From Bacteroidota bacterium (GTDB taxonomy: Bacteria > Bacteroidota > Rhodothermia > Rhodothermales > Bin80): a stretch of DNA of 40,847 nt. Made by a program: the position numbers and the translations under genes. The notes under the pieces are model-generated. The model was not told the origin of the DNA. It did no database searches and saw nothing but the letters and a program-made list of their open reading frames with translations. Below, in pieces: positions 16,985 through 26,117 of this stretch. Every line of letters begins with the position of its first letter. The first letter of the stretch is position 1. The stretch is taken from assembly GCA_026709065.1 (NCBI GenBank), contig JAPOTS010000122.1, positions 1 to 40,847 on the forward strand. Direction: 5' to 3'.

Positions 16985-18928
16985 ATGACAACTATAAATA
17001 TCATTCTTGCAAATGTGGCTGCAGAGCAAATCACCCTTCCCGACTTTCAGAGAGGATTTGTATGGAAACGAAAACATGTTCGAGATTTTTTTCACTCTCT
17101 TTATCATGAACATCCATTCGGTTGCCTCCTCACTTGGCTTACCACCCGAAATGGTGTCAAAACTGAGCTCATCCTTGACGGACAGCAACGAATCACCTCG
17201 CTTTACGGTGTGACCACAGGAAAAACTCCCAAATTCTTTCGGGGCGATCAATCAGTACTGAAGGGGCTTCACTTTCATGTCAAGGAGAAAATATTTGAAT
17301 ATTATCAACGTGTTAAAATGGAGGGGAATCCACTGTGGTTTGATGTCACTAAGGTAATGCGAGCTGGAACCAGCGGAATAGAATCCTTAATAAATGAACA
17401 AGGTTTCAGTAAATATAATCCTGAAGATCAAGTAAAAATCTTGCTAGCCTTGTCTAAATTAGTCGGCATTCTTCAAAGGCCTATATATGTTGAAAAAATC
17501 GCAGATGAGAACAAAGATCCTGATGTGGTCGTCGATATATTCAATCAAATTAATAGCTCTGGTACCAGATTGTCCAAGGGAGATTTAGCACTGGCGAAAA
17601 TTTCTGCTAAATGGCCCTCTGTGCGCGATGAAATGCGTAAATCCTTGAAAAAATGGGAAAACTATGGCTATGATTTTCCCATGGATTGGCTTCTCAGATG
17701 TGTAAACGCCGTCATCCACGGTGAAGCAGATTTTAAACACTTACATCAAACAGACCGAAATACATATGAAACAGGACTTAAAAAAACCATAAAGTATATT
17801 GATATAGTCCTGAATCAAATCTCTGGTAAACTCGGGATAGATCATGATAGAGTGTTGTTTTCAAAATTTTCCTTACCAATCTTGATTAGACATTTGGAAT
17901 TATGTAATGGTAGACAAATGAGTGCTCAAGAGTGGAATTTGATTCTTTACTGGTATCTGCAGACTGGGATCCACGGAAGATATTCAAGTACTACGGAATC
18001 AAAAATCAGACAAGATTTGACACATTTGGATGGTCAACTCAGTGGAATACAGCATCTGATTTCAGGCATTGGTCTGTCCTGGGGACGCACACAAATTCTT
18101 CCAGTCAATTTTGATTCTTGGGCTCTTAATGCTCGGACCTATCCTATACTATACTGGATGACTCGGGTGGGAGGAGCACAAAATTTTTGTGACGGAATTC
18201 AGCTCAAACAAAATCTCTTAGGTCAAGGTGCACAATTAAATGTCCATCATATATTCCCCAAAGCAAGACTTTATGAATTTGGGTACACTCGACCACAAGT
18301 GAATGCTGTTGGTAATTTCTGTTTTCTTACCGCCGCCTGTAATGGACTGATCAATGCTTATCTACCAGACAATATTGCTGATTCCTCTATACCATCTGGC
18401 ATTAATTCAGATGGTTACTTCTATTGGATCAAGAAAAATCATCCTGAAGCATTACAATCGCATTGGATTCCAATGGATGAAGAGTTGTGGAAGATTGAAA
18501 ATTATCTAGAATTCCTTAATGCTCGAAGACACATATTAGCCAATGCTGCCAATGAGCATTTGAGATCTTTGAATCCCAATCATCCTCATAACGAAAGCAT
18601 CCCAGAACCGTCTCTTCAACAAATGAAACACACTGAAACTGTTGCTGAAGAGACTCAATTAAAGGAAGTTCAATCGTGGATGAAGTCACAACAACTGCCG
18701 TCAGGTATATTTGGCTATGACCTTGGTCAATCTGATCAAGATAATGTAAGAACAATTATAGATCTAGCATGGCCAGATGGAATCTGTGAAGGCCTTGATA
18801 GCCCGTTGGCACTTCTACTCAATGAATCTGCAGAAACGTATCAAATCGTCAATCAATCTGGATACCAATGCTTTGTTGATGTTGAGTCCTTCAAAACGTA
18901 TGTTGAGTCTGAAATCGTTGGTGTTTAG
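16985..18928 (+). CDS. DUF262-HNH protein, GmrSD-like modification-dependent restriction endonuclease
   Basis: The N-terminal DUF262 (GmrS/ParB-like) domain contains LPDFQRGFVWKRKHVRDFF (18-36) and the signature DGQQRITSLYG (65-75), associated with nucleotide binding and hydrolysis. A helical middle segment includes the DUF262-typical FNQINSSGTRLSKGDLALA. The GmrD-like HNH nuclease motif follows: HHIFPKARL at about 421-429 with an Asn in VGNFCFLT about 20 residues later. Fused GmrSD enzymes cut phage DNA carrying modified cytosines; relatives such as SspE and BrxU recognise other modifications. About 110 further residues at the C-terminus, beyond roughly position 535, have no motif I know. 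The gene is divergent from the methyltransferase/ATPase-nuclease operon, so the locus combines a system attacking unmodified DNA with one attacking modified DNA. Length is 647; no defects are seen. Confidence 0.87.
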   Translation: MTTINIILANVAAEQITLPDFQRGFVWKRKHVRDFFHSLYHEHPFGCLLTWLTTRNGVKTELILDGQQRITSLYGVTTGKTPKFFRGDQSVLKGLHFHVKEKIFEYYQRVKMEGNPLWFDVTKVMRAGTSGIESLINEQGFSKYNPEDQVKILLALSKLVGILQRPIYVEKIADENKDPDVVVDIFNQINSSGTRLSKGDLALAKISAKWPSVRDEMRKSLKKWENYGYDFPMDWLLRCVNAVIHGEADFKHLHQTDRNTYETGLKKTIKYIDIVLNQISGKLGIDHDRVLFSKFSLPILIRHLELCNGRQMSAQEWNLILYWYLQTGIHGRYSSTTESKIRQDLTHLDGQLSGIQHLISGIGLSWGRTQILPVNFDSWALNARTYPILYWMTRVGGAQNFCDGIQLKQNLLGQGAQLNVHHIFPKARLYEFGYTRPQVNAVGNFCFLTAACNGLINAYLPDNIADSSIPSGINSDGYFYWIKKNHPEALQSHWIPMDEELWKIENYLEFLNARRHILANAANEHLRSLNPNHPHNESIPEPSLQQMKHTETVAEETQLKEVQSWMKSQQLPSGIFGYDLGQSDQDNVRTIIDLAWPDGICEGLDSPLALLLNESAETYQIVNQSGYQCFVDVESFKTYVESEIVGV

Positions 18929-20254
18929 CCATAGAAGATTTTTTACTCTCATTCCGAAGTCTAATCATTCCTATTTACTGACCATCATCTAAACTCCTAT
19001 GCCATAAAGTAATCCATATTTTACGAATTATTTGCTCCTTAACGATGAGTCTGTATCAACAACTTTCTCCCAATTCTTAAGTCGGTTTCCGCCTTTGATC
19101 ACTATCAGGTTGAAAAGCTTAAATGATAATTTAGCTTGTGGTTGAAGGCTATTTTATCACCCAAAACCCCAACTGTGACATTAGAGAAATGATCCTATGA
19201 TTGTTCTTCATTTACGAGCATCCAACGAACTATGGCTAATATGGGGAGAATTATCAATCAATTTGAAAACACATTAAATACCAGAATCTACCCTACGGTG
19301 TGACCTTAAAGAAATTAGCACAAGCGGTGGTTATTGGTGATCAGCGTATTAACCCAACAACGCATCATCATGCGTGTTATCTACAAAAGCGTAGATTCCA
19401 CTACCCTCAAGCCCCATGGTGCAGATGTGGAAGCTGAAAAACCTGACCAGATTGTTCGCCCTTAGCCGATGCCAATCAACGATATTTCGCCAGAAAAATC
19501 TCTTGGTTTATCGATGGATTCAAGCGGGAAAGAATGCTTGAGCAGGGAGTCATCCTTGGTTCAGGTAAACGCTTTTGGTATTGTAGAGTCAAGAGGTCGG
19601 CGCGTTTCTTGTCCAAGGAAAAGAATCATTCCATGCCGTATAGTAACGATCATTAAGGAGATAATTAAGAAATCCTTCTTTTCTTACAGATGCAATGCAT
19701 GATAAGAAAATTACTACACCTGAAGAAGCACTCCTTAAAGATTATTCACAGATATTGAATTTCTGTATTGATGATTTAATAGGCCCTTTTACAACTAAAC
19801 GAGGATTAAACTTAGCCAACTAAAATCAATCAAGAAAATGTATCACTTCACAAGTATCAATACAGTAAATCATCAATTGACATAAGATTGCACATTGATG
19901 ATTTATCTGTTATTTGGAACCCTTTGTGAGAAAAGATGATGGAGTTATTTTGGAACACACATTTTGCGGGAGTAACACTTATCAGAAAGGGAGAGCGCTA
20001 AGCACTCCCCCTAACTGATTCACCAAAATCTTTTATTCATGCTCTAAATGAAGCACCAATGAGGATTCTAATGAAGGGATCAAAGAATTGTTCCATATAT
20101 GATGAATCATTTTTAAGGAAATCCTGCTACTATCCATATCTGTATTGATAAATATTATATATTTGGTCAAATTGCAGTCCATGCTTATTTTGATTTCAAC
20201 CATATCCTCAATCATTTACTGATCGGTTGGATTAATATTTACCAAAAATAGACG
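18929..20254. other. Long relic zone downstream of the DUF262 gene
   Basis: These 1.3 kb contain no intact recognisable gene. Protein-like pieces appear in shifting frames: a piece around 19289-19430 starting LPYGVTLKKLAQAVVIGDQ and ending at a stop; a 77-codon frame at 19469-19702 of low quality; and a 42-codon frame at 19695-19823 beginning MHDKKITTPEEALLKDYSQI with good protein composition. The pattern is what remains after a gene or insertion decays. I could not assign a family. Some short AT-rich dyads are present but no strong terminator was identified. Confidence 0.4.
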
Positions 20255-21643
20255 ATGAAACCTCTTGGAACTTCAGATAACCCAGCCAGAATTGCTATTA
20301 TCGGCGCTGGCCCCGCAGGATTCTATGCCGCCGGACACCTTCTAAAACAAAAGGATACAGTCGTCACAATTGATGTATTTGACAAGCTTCCGGTCCCATA
20401 TGGACTTGTCCGAAGTGGTGTTGCACCCGATCACCAAAAAATTAAAAATGTGACCCGTGTCTATGAAAAAATCGCATCGCATCAGGGGTTTCGGTTTTAT
20501 GGGAATGTTGAATATGGTAAACACATTAACCTTGATGATCTAAGCAAACACTATCATCAAGTCTATTTTTCAACAGGTGCGCAAGTAGATCGCCATCTAA
20601 ATATCCCTGGAGAAGACTTAAAACGCAGTTATTCTGCTACTGACTTCGTTGCATGGTATAACGGCCATCCTGACTATACAGGCCTTCAATTTGATCTTTC
20701 AAAACATTGTGTCGCTGTTGTTGGGGTGGGCAATGTCGCGGTTGATGTTTGCCGAATCCTCTGTCGTACAATTGATGAATTGAGACAAACTGATATAGCT
20801 GACTATGCTCTTGATGCCCTCTCTGAAAGCCAAGTAAAGGAAGTCTACATGTTGGGAAGACGAGGACCCGCACAAGCTGCATTCACGCACCCTGAGGCAA
20901 AAGAACTCGGTGAATTATCGGGCGCAGATCTATTTATCTCGGAAGCAGAGGCTCAACTAGACTCTCATTCTGAGCAATGGATGAACACTCATGGGGATCG
21001 ACTTACAGCTAAGAAGGTTGAACTCATTCAGACATTAGCTCAACGATCTAGCTCCCAGAAATCACGCCGCCTGATCATACGATTTCTGACCTCACCCGAA
21101 ATTCTACACGATGATGGTTCTGGCGGAATTGGTAGCGTGACGCTTCGCAAAAACAAGCTACTCCCACATGAAAAGGGTCTACGCCCAAAAGCTACTGATA
21201 TCACTGAGGAATTACCCGCACAAGTTGTCTTTCGCTCAGTGGGTTATCGGGGAGTTCCTCTTTCAGGATTACCATTTAGAGACGATTGGGCCGTGATTCC
21301 AAGTGATCATGGACGTGTCAAAGGCCGCGAAGTCATCGTAGGAGTTTATGTCGGCGGCTGGATCAAGCGCGGGCCCTCAGGAGTGATCGGAACAAACAAG
21401 CCCGACGCATTAGAAACAGTTAAATGCATGGTTGAAGACATTGTAGCAGAGCGATGTTTTACCCCACAGTTCACCGATCCTCATTCAGTGGAGCGTATGC
21501 TACTTGATAGGTGTAAGAATCTCTTTTCATGGAAGGACTGGACAGAAATTGATCGTCTCGAAACTACAAGAGGATTAGATCAGGGGAGGCCACGCGTCAA
21601 GTTCACTTCAACTGAAAGTATGCTTCGCGCCCTTGGACGGTAG
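20255..21643 (+). CDS. Ferredoxin-NADP(+) reductase, adrenodoxin-reductase/FprA type
   Basis: This FAD flavoprotein moves electrons between NADPH and ferredoxin. The 462 residues fit the FprA/adrenodoxin reductase family. The FAD-binding GxGxxG is IAIIGAGPAGFYAAGHLL (13-30), followed by the family hallmark KLPVPYGLVRSGVAPDHQ and the NADPH-binding Rossmann motif VAVVGVGNVAVDV. Further family signatures are GRRGPAQAAFTHPEAKEL and, near the end, VGGWIKRGPSGVIGTNK, which contacts flavin. The 7Fe ferredoxin encoded at 25773-26117 is a natural partner (inference; the genes are not in an operon). The gene stands alone between relic-bearing regions and appears intact. The ATG used gives the usual short leader before the GAGPAG motif. 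Confidence 0.95.
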   Translation: MKPLGTSDNPARIAIIGAGPAGFYAAGHLLKQKDTVVTIDVFDKLPVPYGLVRSGVAPDHQKIKNVTRVYEKIASHQGFRFYGNVEYGKHINLDDLSKHYHQVYFSTGAQVDRHLNIPGEDLKRSYSATDFVAWYNGHPDYTGLQFDLSKHCVAVVGVGNVAVDVCRILCRTIDELRQTDIADYALDALSESQVKEVYMLGRRGPAQAAFTHPEAKELGELSGADLFISEAEAQLDSHSEQWMNTHGDRLTAKKVELIQTLAQRSSSQKSRRLIIRFLTSPEILHDDGSGGIGSVTLRKNKLLPHEKGLRPKATDITEELPAQVVFRSVGYRGVPLSGLPFRDDWAVIPSDHGRVKGREVIVGVYVGGWIKRGPSGVIGTNKPDALETVKCMVEDIVAERCFTPQFTDPHSVERMLLDRCKNLFSWKDWTEIDRLETTRGLDQGRPRVKFTSTESMLRALGR

Positions 21644-22117
21644 CATCAATTACCATTTATGGTGAATGTTTGATACATAAAGAAGGTATCCTTACGAATG
21701 AAGCATTCTCCTATCAATCATAATTCTATTAAAATTGGAGATGATGTTGAGTTAGCATTTGGCTTTAACTTCCTGAAACGATGAATCATGAATTTATCAG
21801 GCGTATCACACAGTGATCCATATGGAGGTGAAGATGAAGAATTATTTTTGATCAACATGTGCCTATTACGATGAATAGGGACAGGCAAGATACGGACACA
21901 AATGGTACGGATTCTCTCTGAATAGATGGGATTTTGTCAAAAATGATGGAAGTTAATTCAATTTGCAAGTGATGATTTTCGTGCTCAGAATGGATTTGGT
22001 GTTTTCTTTAAAACACATTGTTAGATGCGAATATGATATTACAAATAAAAATGTTCGTCTTGCTGTATTGGAAAGCGTTAACATGCCTCAATCAATTAAC
22101 TTAAACACCTTAAAATC
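21644..22117. other. Intergenic stretch with short decayed frames
   Basis: No recognisable gene. A 28-codon frame starts at ATG 21698 and ends in DDVELAFGFNFLKR; another begins near 21789 with MNLSGVSHSDPYGG. Both close quickly. A 68-codon frame at 21963-22169 overlaps the WD40 stub and looks like chance. The pieces read like a degraded coding region preceding the stub. Confidence 0.3.
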
Positions 22118-22279
22118 ATGCAGTTGTTATTCATTATTTTCTCAAATTCATTTCTTTATTTTGCATTGATTGATAATGCTCCTGCACACGACCATCCAAA
22201 CGTTTTATGGCGTACAGAAAACTTGGCTATGGATGCAATTGCATTTTCTCCAGATGGATCGTTAATGCAACTCGGTTAA
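22118..22279 (+). pseudogene. Stub of a WD40-type beta-propeller gene
   Basis: A 53-codon frame (ATG to TAA) begins with a hydrophobic leader (MQLLFIIFSNSFLYFAL) and then VLWRTENLAMDAIAFSPDGS. The latter is the typical first-strand sequence of a WD40 blade, where FSPDGS precedes the expected L-A-T/S-G. Here it breaks off as LMQLG and a stop, with no further blades in any frame. The simplest reading is a propeller gene reduced to its first 53 codons by deletion. It is unrelated in strand to the beta-propeller gene next door. Expression is doubtful. Confidence 0.5.
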
Positions 22280-22341
22280 GTGATACCGGGCTGGCGGTCA
22301 TTCTAATTGTCGCTTAACAAGGGATGATTCAATCCGTATGG

Positions 22342-23385
22342 CTAAGGGTCAACCCGTTTCCAGAATACTATTCCACCAGTCTGCTGCCCCGCATCAATGG
22401 AATCCACCATCGTTCCAGAGGTAATGTGTAAGGCATCCACGACTCCAGGTTTAGCCCCGATGCCTTCTGATGTCACAAAAGCATACTGACCCTCAGGTTC
22501 AATAATGACTCCATGCGGTATTGGTCGTGAAGTAGAAATACGATATCGCTCAATCCCTGATGACAAATCAATGATACTCACTGCCTGAGCGCTTTTTAAT
22601 GTAGCAATAAGAATTGAGCCATCAGCAGAAATAGCAAGATTATAGGGTGATCCTGGCATTGGGATACGTTTGGATACTTCTGCTGACTCTAAATCCACAA
22701 TAAGGATTTCATCAGACCCGTTACCTGCTATATAAGCTATAGGCATCCGAGGGTGATGTATCACCCAAGTCGGTTGAGTTCCCTGCCCGAGAGGAATCCT
22801 ACGCCGAACCATTAATTGCAAGGCATCAAGTTCAACGAGTTCATGTCCCATCATTACAACTGAGTAGTGATGTGTCCCATCTGGTGCAAAAGCTGATCCA
22901 TGTGGCATGATACCGGTTGTAATTCGGCCGACTTCCAACATAGCATCAGGATCAACTACCGAAACAGAACTCGGCTCCATATCACCGTGTAGATTAAAAT
23001 TCACCACATACAACAACCCTGTATACGAAGAAATTGCCATAGATGCAGGGAATAAACCAAGCGTCACTGATCCATTCGGACGCTGGTCAACTGTAGAATA
23101 GCGGACGACTTTACCGTTAGGCTGTCCGTGAGCCATGGAAACAAACCAATGTGATCCATCAGGATCAATTGCAAGTCCGTGAGGTCCTTCAATTTCAGTC
23201 CCAATTGTCCCTACTTCAATCGTATCGGGTATAGAAAATGTTTGACCATCAAACTTAATCAGCATAACTGAATCATCCGATTCATTGGCGACATACATAT
23301 AATAAGATTGCGCGTTGGCACTTGGTACTGTACTCAGCACCGCTAATGTCAAAACTAGTAGACAACACCTTGAATTTAGATTCAT
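22342..23385 (-). CDS. Exported YVTN-type beta-propeller protein
   Basis: The 347-residue protein has a signal peptide (about residues 1-26, ending ANAQ). The mature part is a series of blade repeats of about 40-45 residues, each with a YV/FV strand and a PDG turn: MYVANESDDSVMLIKF, GLAIDPDGSHWFVSM, LLYVVNFN, AFAPDGTHHYSVVMM, IAYIAGNGSDEILIVDL, LAISADGSILIATL and VIIEPEGQYAFVT. This is the seven-bladed YVTN/lactonase-like propeller fold. Such proteins are usually periplasmic or surface-exposed and bind ligands or partners; no catalytic residues can be assigned. It has no T9SS tail or lipobox. The gene is divergent from the Nudix gene with a 395-bp gap. Fold call is confident; function is unknown. 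Confidence 0.85.
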   Translation of the reverse strand: MNLNSRCCLLVLTLAVLSTVPSANAQSYYMYVANESDDSVMLIKFDGQTFSIPDTIEVGTIGTEIEGPHGLAIDPDGSHWFVSMAHGQPNGKVVRYSTVDQRPNGSVTLGLFPASMAISSYTGLLYVVNFNLHGDMEPSSVSVVDPDAMLEVGRITTGIMPHGSAFAPDGTHHYSVVMMGHELVELDALQLMVRRRIPLGQGTQPTWVIHHPRMPIAYIAGNGSDEILIVDLESAEVSKRIPMPGSPYNLAISADGSILIATLKSAQAVSIIDLSSGIERYRISTSRPIPHGVIIEPEGQYAFVTSEGIGAKPGVVDALHITSGTMVDSIDAGQQTGGIVFWKRVDP

Positions 23386-23780
23386 CTCTAAAAGGTTAAA
23401 GATCTGCCGCAGCCCATGTGATTCTGAACATTGATGTGCTGATCACCGAACAATCATGAGTCATTAATAGTGCAGTAGGGTTGAAAGATAATCTGAAATC
23501 ACAACTCAGCTACCTCCACGCTGTAGCGTTCAACGACATAAATATAACTCACAAATCGGCAAGACACCTTAATCAATCCAATGATAACCTTTACGATGGG
23601 TTCACTAATTGACCGCGTTGCATGAATGTTGAAGTAACTTGGATAATTCAATCAGATCAGTGTATCTTTTGACCCTATTCTAAAGATGATTCATTGCTAC
23701 ATACTCCACCTGAGCTTGTGAATCATATTGGAATCAAATTTGGTAAATTTATCAACCAATTTAAGCCTAAATCATAGTTA
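23386..23780. other. Divergent intergenic region between the propeller and Nudix genes
   Basis: No gene-like frame longer than about 30 codons is apparent. The stretch must carry both divergent promoters. TATCTTTTG occurs near 23662, close to but not matching the TAnnTTTG box. No operator-like palindrome stands out. Confidence 0.3.
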
Positions 23781-24443
23781 ATGTTAATGTTTTATCCTTG
23801 TAGTCGTTGGGATCTTCCCACGGCAGAAAATACAGGCGTATTGTTTCAAAACTTGCATGATGCGCAATTGCTCATGATGAATCAAATCATTGTCCTTGAT
23901 CATAAGATGCTCAACGATCTAAGGCCTGTCGGCACTGGATTTCACGCAGGATCTATTCCATCGGATGCAGTCTTGAATTTCAATCCGTATGCTACTCCAC
24001 GCGAAGTGATCGCATCTGGAGGAATTGTACATCACCGCGTCACTGGTCACCTGCTATGTATCAAACGCCACGGAGTCATTGACCTACCCAAAGGAAAACT
24101 TGATCCCGGTGAAACCATTGCTTCCTGTGCTAAGCGGGAGTTACAAGAAGAAACTGGAATCACTGACTTGACCCAAGGGAGATTACTTGGAACCACCATA
24201 CACGGGTACAGGCGCTCAAATTATTTTGACGTAAAAACAACCTTTTGGTATTCATTTACATCCGAAGCTAATCAGTTTACCCCCGCACTCAGCGAAGGGA
24301 TTGAGTCCGTCTTTTGGCTTCCCTATGCCGATACTGAACAAACTCTTGGATATGCGCCTCTAAGTGATTTTTTGAAGGACTTGCGATCGGTTATCAAAGA
24401 ATCACCAAAAAATTCACAAATTGAATCATTGCAATCATTCTGA
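23781..24443 (+). CDS. Nudix hydrolase
   Basis: The Nudix box spans residues about 105-127 with the full G-x5-E-x7-REL-x2-EE-x-G-x pattern: G105, E111, R119, E120, E123, E124 and G126, so the metal-binding catalytic helix is intact. The preceding strand GIVHHRVTGHLLCIKR and LPKGKLDPGE resemble diadenosine-polyphosphate or MutT-like hydrolases that cleave nucleoside diphosphate linkages. The substrate cannot be decided. The N-terminal 75 residues before the Nudix fold are not part of the core domain. The ATG at 23781 gives 220 residues; ATGs at 23874 and 23877 would shorten it to about 189 and still keep all of the fold. The gene converges on rnd with an 84-bp gap. Confidence 0.88.
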   Translation: MLMFYPCSRWDLPTAENTGVLFQNLHDAQLLMMNQIIVLDHKMLNDLRPVGTGFHAGSIPSDAVLNFNPYATPREVIASGGIVHHRVTGHLLCIKRHGVIDLPKGKLDPGETIASCAKRELQEETGITDLTQGRLLGTTIHGYRRSNYFDVKTTFWYSFTSEANQFTPALSEGIESVFWLPYADTEQTLGYAPLSDFLKDLRSVIKESPKNSQIESLQSF

Positions 24444-24527
24444 CTTATCTTTTAAATTGCTAACCCTCAAAATACTCTTTCAGAACCTAATATCACTATT
24501 AGGCCCGTTGTAGGATGACTTGACGCA

Positions 24528-25673
24528 TTAATGACGCACAGATCTAAGCTTAATGCTCCCTTGATTTAGTTCAACCGAAGCTGAACCTTCAAGCACTCTT
24601 AATAGATCATTACCGATCAATTCCCTTCGCCAACCGTGAAGCAATATACTATCTGACATATCTGGATTTAATACTAAATCATTGAGGACTGACTTTGATG
24701 CGATCAAATCTGGCTGAATTCCATGATCAAGGGCACATCCATCAACCACAGCCTGCAACAATCGACGTTTTATTATCTCAATGCCCTTGAGGGGGCTCTG
24801 AGCAAATGATGAGGGGCAGTGGTGTTTTGGAGTCTTCAATGCCTTTCTAATCAACTTGGCAACTTCAGCCTGGTATCTTCGCGGCAGTGAGCGGCAAACC
24901 CTTCCTACCGAAGCCGGCTTGGTGATCCGCCTTGTCGCCAGCCTAAGAATTTCGCCATCCTTAATGAGTTGCTTAGGAGTGATGCATAATATTTCAGATA
25001 CCTGAGATCTCCATTCTGTAAGTGCAACAAGCACAGCACGCTGAGACGGCTCAAAAAAATGCGCCATAGACGATCGCAGAATGCGTTCGGAAGGAGAAAG
25101 TGGAGTATAATGATTAGGATCATTGAATTTAAGCATGTCTTCATCAATCCAATGAAGTCGACCCATCTTTTCTGCCTGAGAGCGAATCATCGTTTGAATC
25201 TCAGGTAAGTACTTAACATCCTGTTCGGCATAACTGATTTGTGCATCAGATAGAGGCCGAAGAAGCCAATCTGATCGTTGCTGCTCCTTCGAAAGCCCAA
25301 TACCACAAAATGTATGAACGATTTCACTTAGCGAGTAATTTGTTCCTGCACCTAATAGCCGTGCTCCTAGCTTGATATCAAAGATGTTTTGGGGGATTGC
25401 TCCAGAGCTTTGTGATATCAATTCTAAATCCTGACCGCCATCATGCATAATTTTTATTATATCTTCGCTCTCAAGTACTGGTCTGAGAATGTTGAGATCT
25501 TCAAATGCTAACGCATCAATCAGAAAAACATCTTGATGGTTAAAGCCCACCTGCACAACCGACAGTATCGTTTTAGGTGCCTCCCCAGAGATAAATTCAG
25601 TATCAATGGCGACCGATGGAGATGACTCGATCCGCTTGCAAAGATCCTTTAACTCGCATATTGTGTTAATCAT
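24528..25673 (-). CDS. rnd: Ribonuclease D
   Basis: A 3'-5' exoribonuclease of the DEDDy family that trims stable RNA precursors. The three exonuclease motifs are present: VAIDTEF (D24, E26), IMHDGGQDLELI and YAEQDVKYLPEI with the Tyr that defines DEDDy. An HRDC-type helical region follows (about residues 205-285, with ALTEWRSQVSEI). Length 381 matches bacterial RNase D (about 375). It converges with the Nudix gene and is divergent from fdxA, with about 100 bp between them that must carry both promoters. No signs of damage. Confidence 0.92.
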   Translation of the reverse strand: MINTICELKDLCKRIESSPSVAIDTEFISGEAPKTILSVVQVGFNHQDVFLIDALAFEDLNILRPVLESEDIIKIMHDGGQDLELISQSSGAIPQNIFDIKLGARLLGAGTNYSLSEIVHTFCGIGLSKEQQRSDWLLRPLSDAQISYAEQDVKYLPEIQTMIRSQAEKMGRLHWIDEDMLKFNDPNHYTPLSPSERILRSSMAHFFEPSQRAVLVALTEWRSQVSEILCITPKQLIKDGEILRLATRRITKPASVGRVCRSLPRRYQAEVAKLIRKALKTPKHHCPSSFAQSPLKGIEIIKRRLLQAVVDGCALDHGIQPDLIASKSVLNDLVLNPDMSDSILLHGWRRELIGNDLLRVLEGSASVELNQGSIKLRSVRH

Positions 25674-25772
25674 TTTGGAACATGATTAAATTAAAGTCAT
25701 ATAAAGTCGGTTATGTACCACAACCCTTAGCATAGTATATCTAAATTATCTATTTAAAGTCATTCTCTACAA

Positions 25773-26117
25773 ATGCCTTATATCGTTACAGAACCATGCA
25801 TTAACTGTAAACATACTGATTGCGTGGAGGTCTGCCCAGTAGATTGCTTTTATGAAGGGCCAAACTTCTTGGTCATACATCCTGAAGAATGCATTGACTG
25901 CAATGCCTGTGTTCCAGTTTGCCCCGTAGAAGCCATATATCCCGATGATGAAGTTCCAGAAAAGTGGGAGCACTATATTGAATGGAATGCTTATCTGTCG
26001 GAAAAATGGCAGGAACAAGATCACAACATCATTGAACGTCAAGAGCCTATGACCGACGCCGAGGAATGGAAATCGCGAGAAAAAAGTGAAGAGAATATTC
26101 TGGAGTGGAGCGATTAA
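25773..26117 (+). CDS. fdxA: 7Fe (3Fe-4S/4Fe-4S) ferredoxin, FdxA type
   Basis: This small acidic electron carrier of 114 residues closely follows Azotobacter FdI-type ferredoxins, with nearly the same opening, [23 protein letters not shown]. Cysteines 9, 17, 21 and 25, with an extra Cys12, serve the first cluster region; C40, C43, C46 and C50 ([11 protein letters not shown]) serve the second. After the clusters comes the typical acidic helical tail with PDAE-like PMTDAEEW. It probably accepts electrons from the FprA-type reductase encoded at 20255-21643 (inference). The last codon and stop overlap the end of ahcY on the other strand by 4 bp, so the two mRNAs are convergent and antisense at their 3' ends. 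Confidence 0.94.
   Translation: MPYIVTEPCINCKHTDCVEVCPVDCFYEGPNFLVIHPEECIDCNACVPVCPVEAIYPDDEVPEKWEHYIEWNAYLSEKWQEQDHNIIERQEPMTDAEEWKSREKSEENILEWSD

Noticed and set aside
16943-23670. TATCTTTTG near 16946 and 23662 as promoter boxes
   Set aside because: One base too long for the TAnnTTTG consensus and no suitable -33 element.
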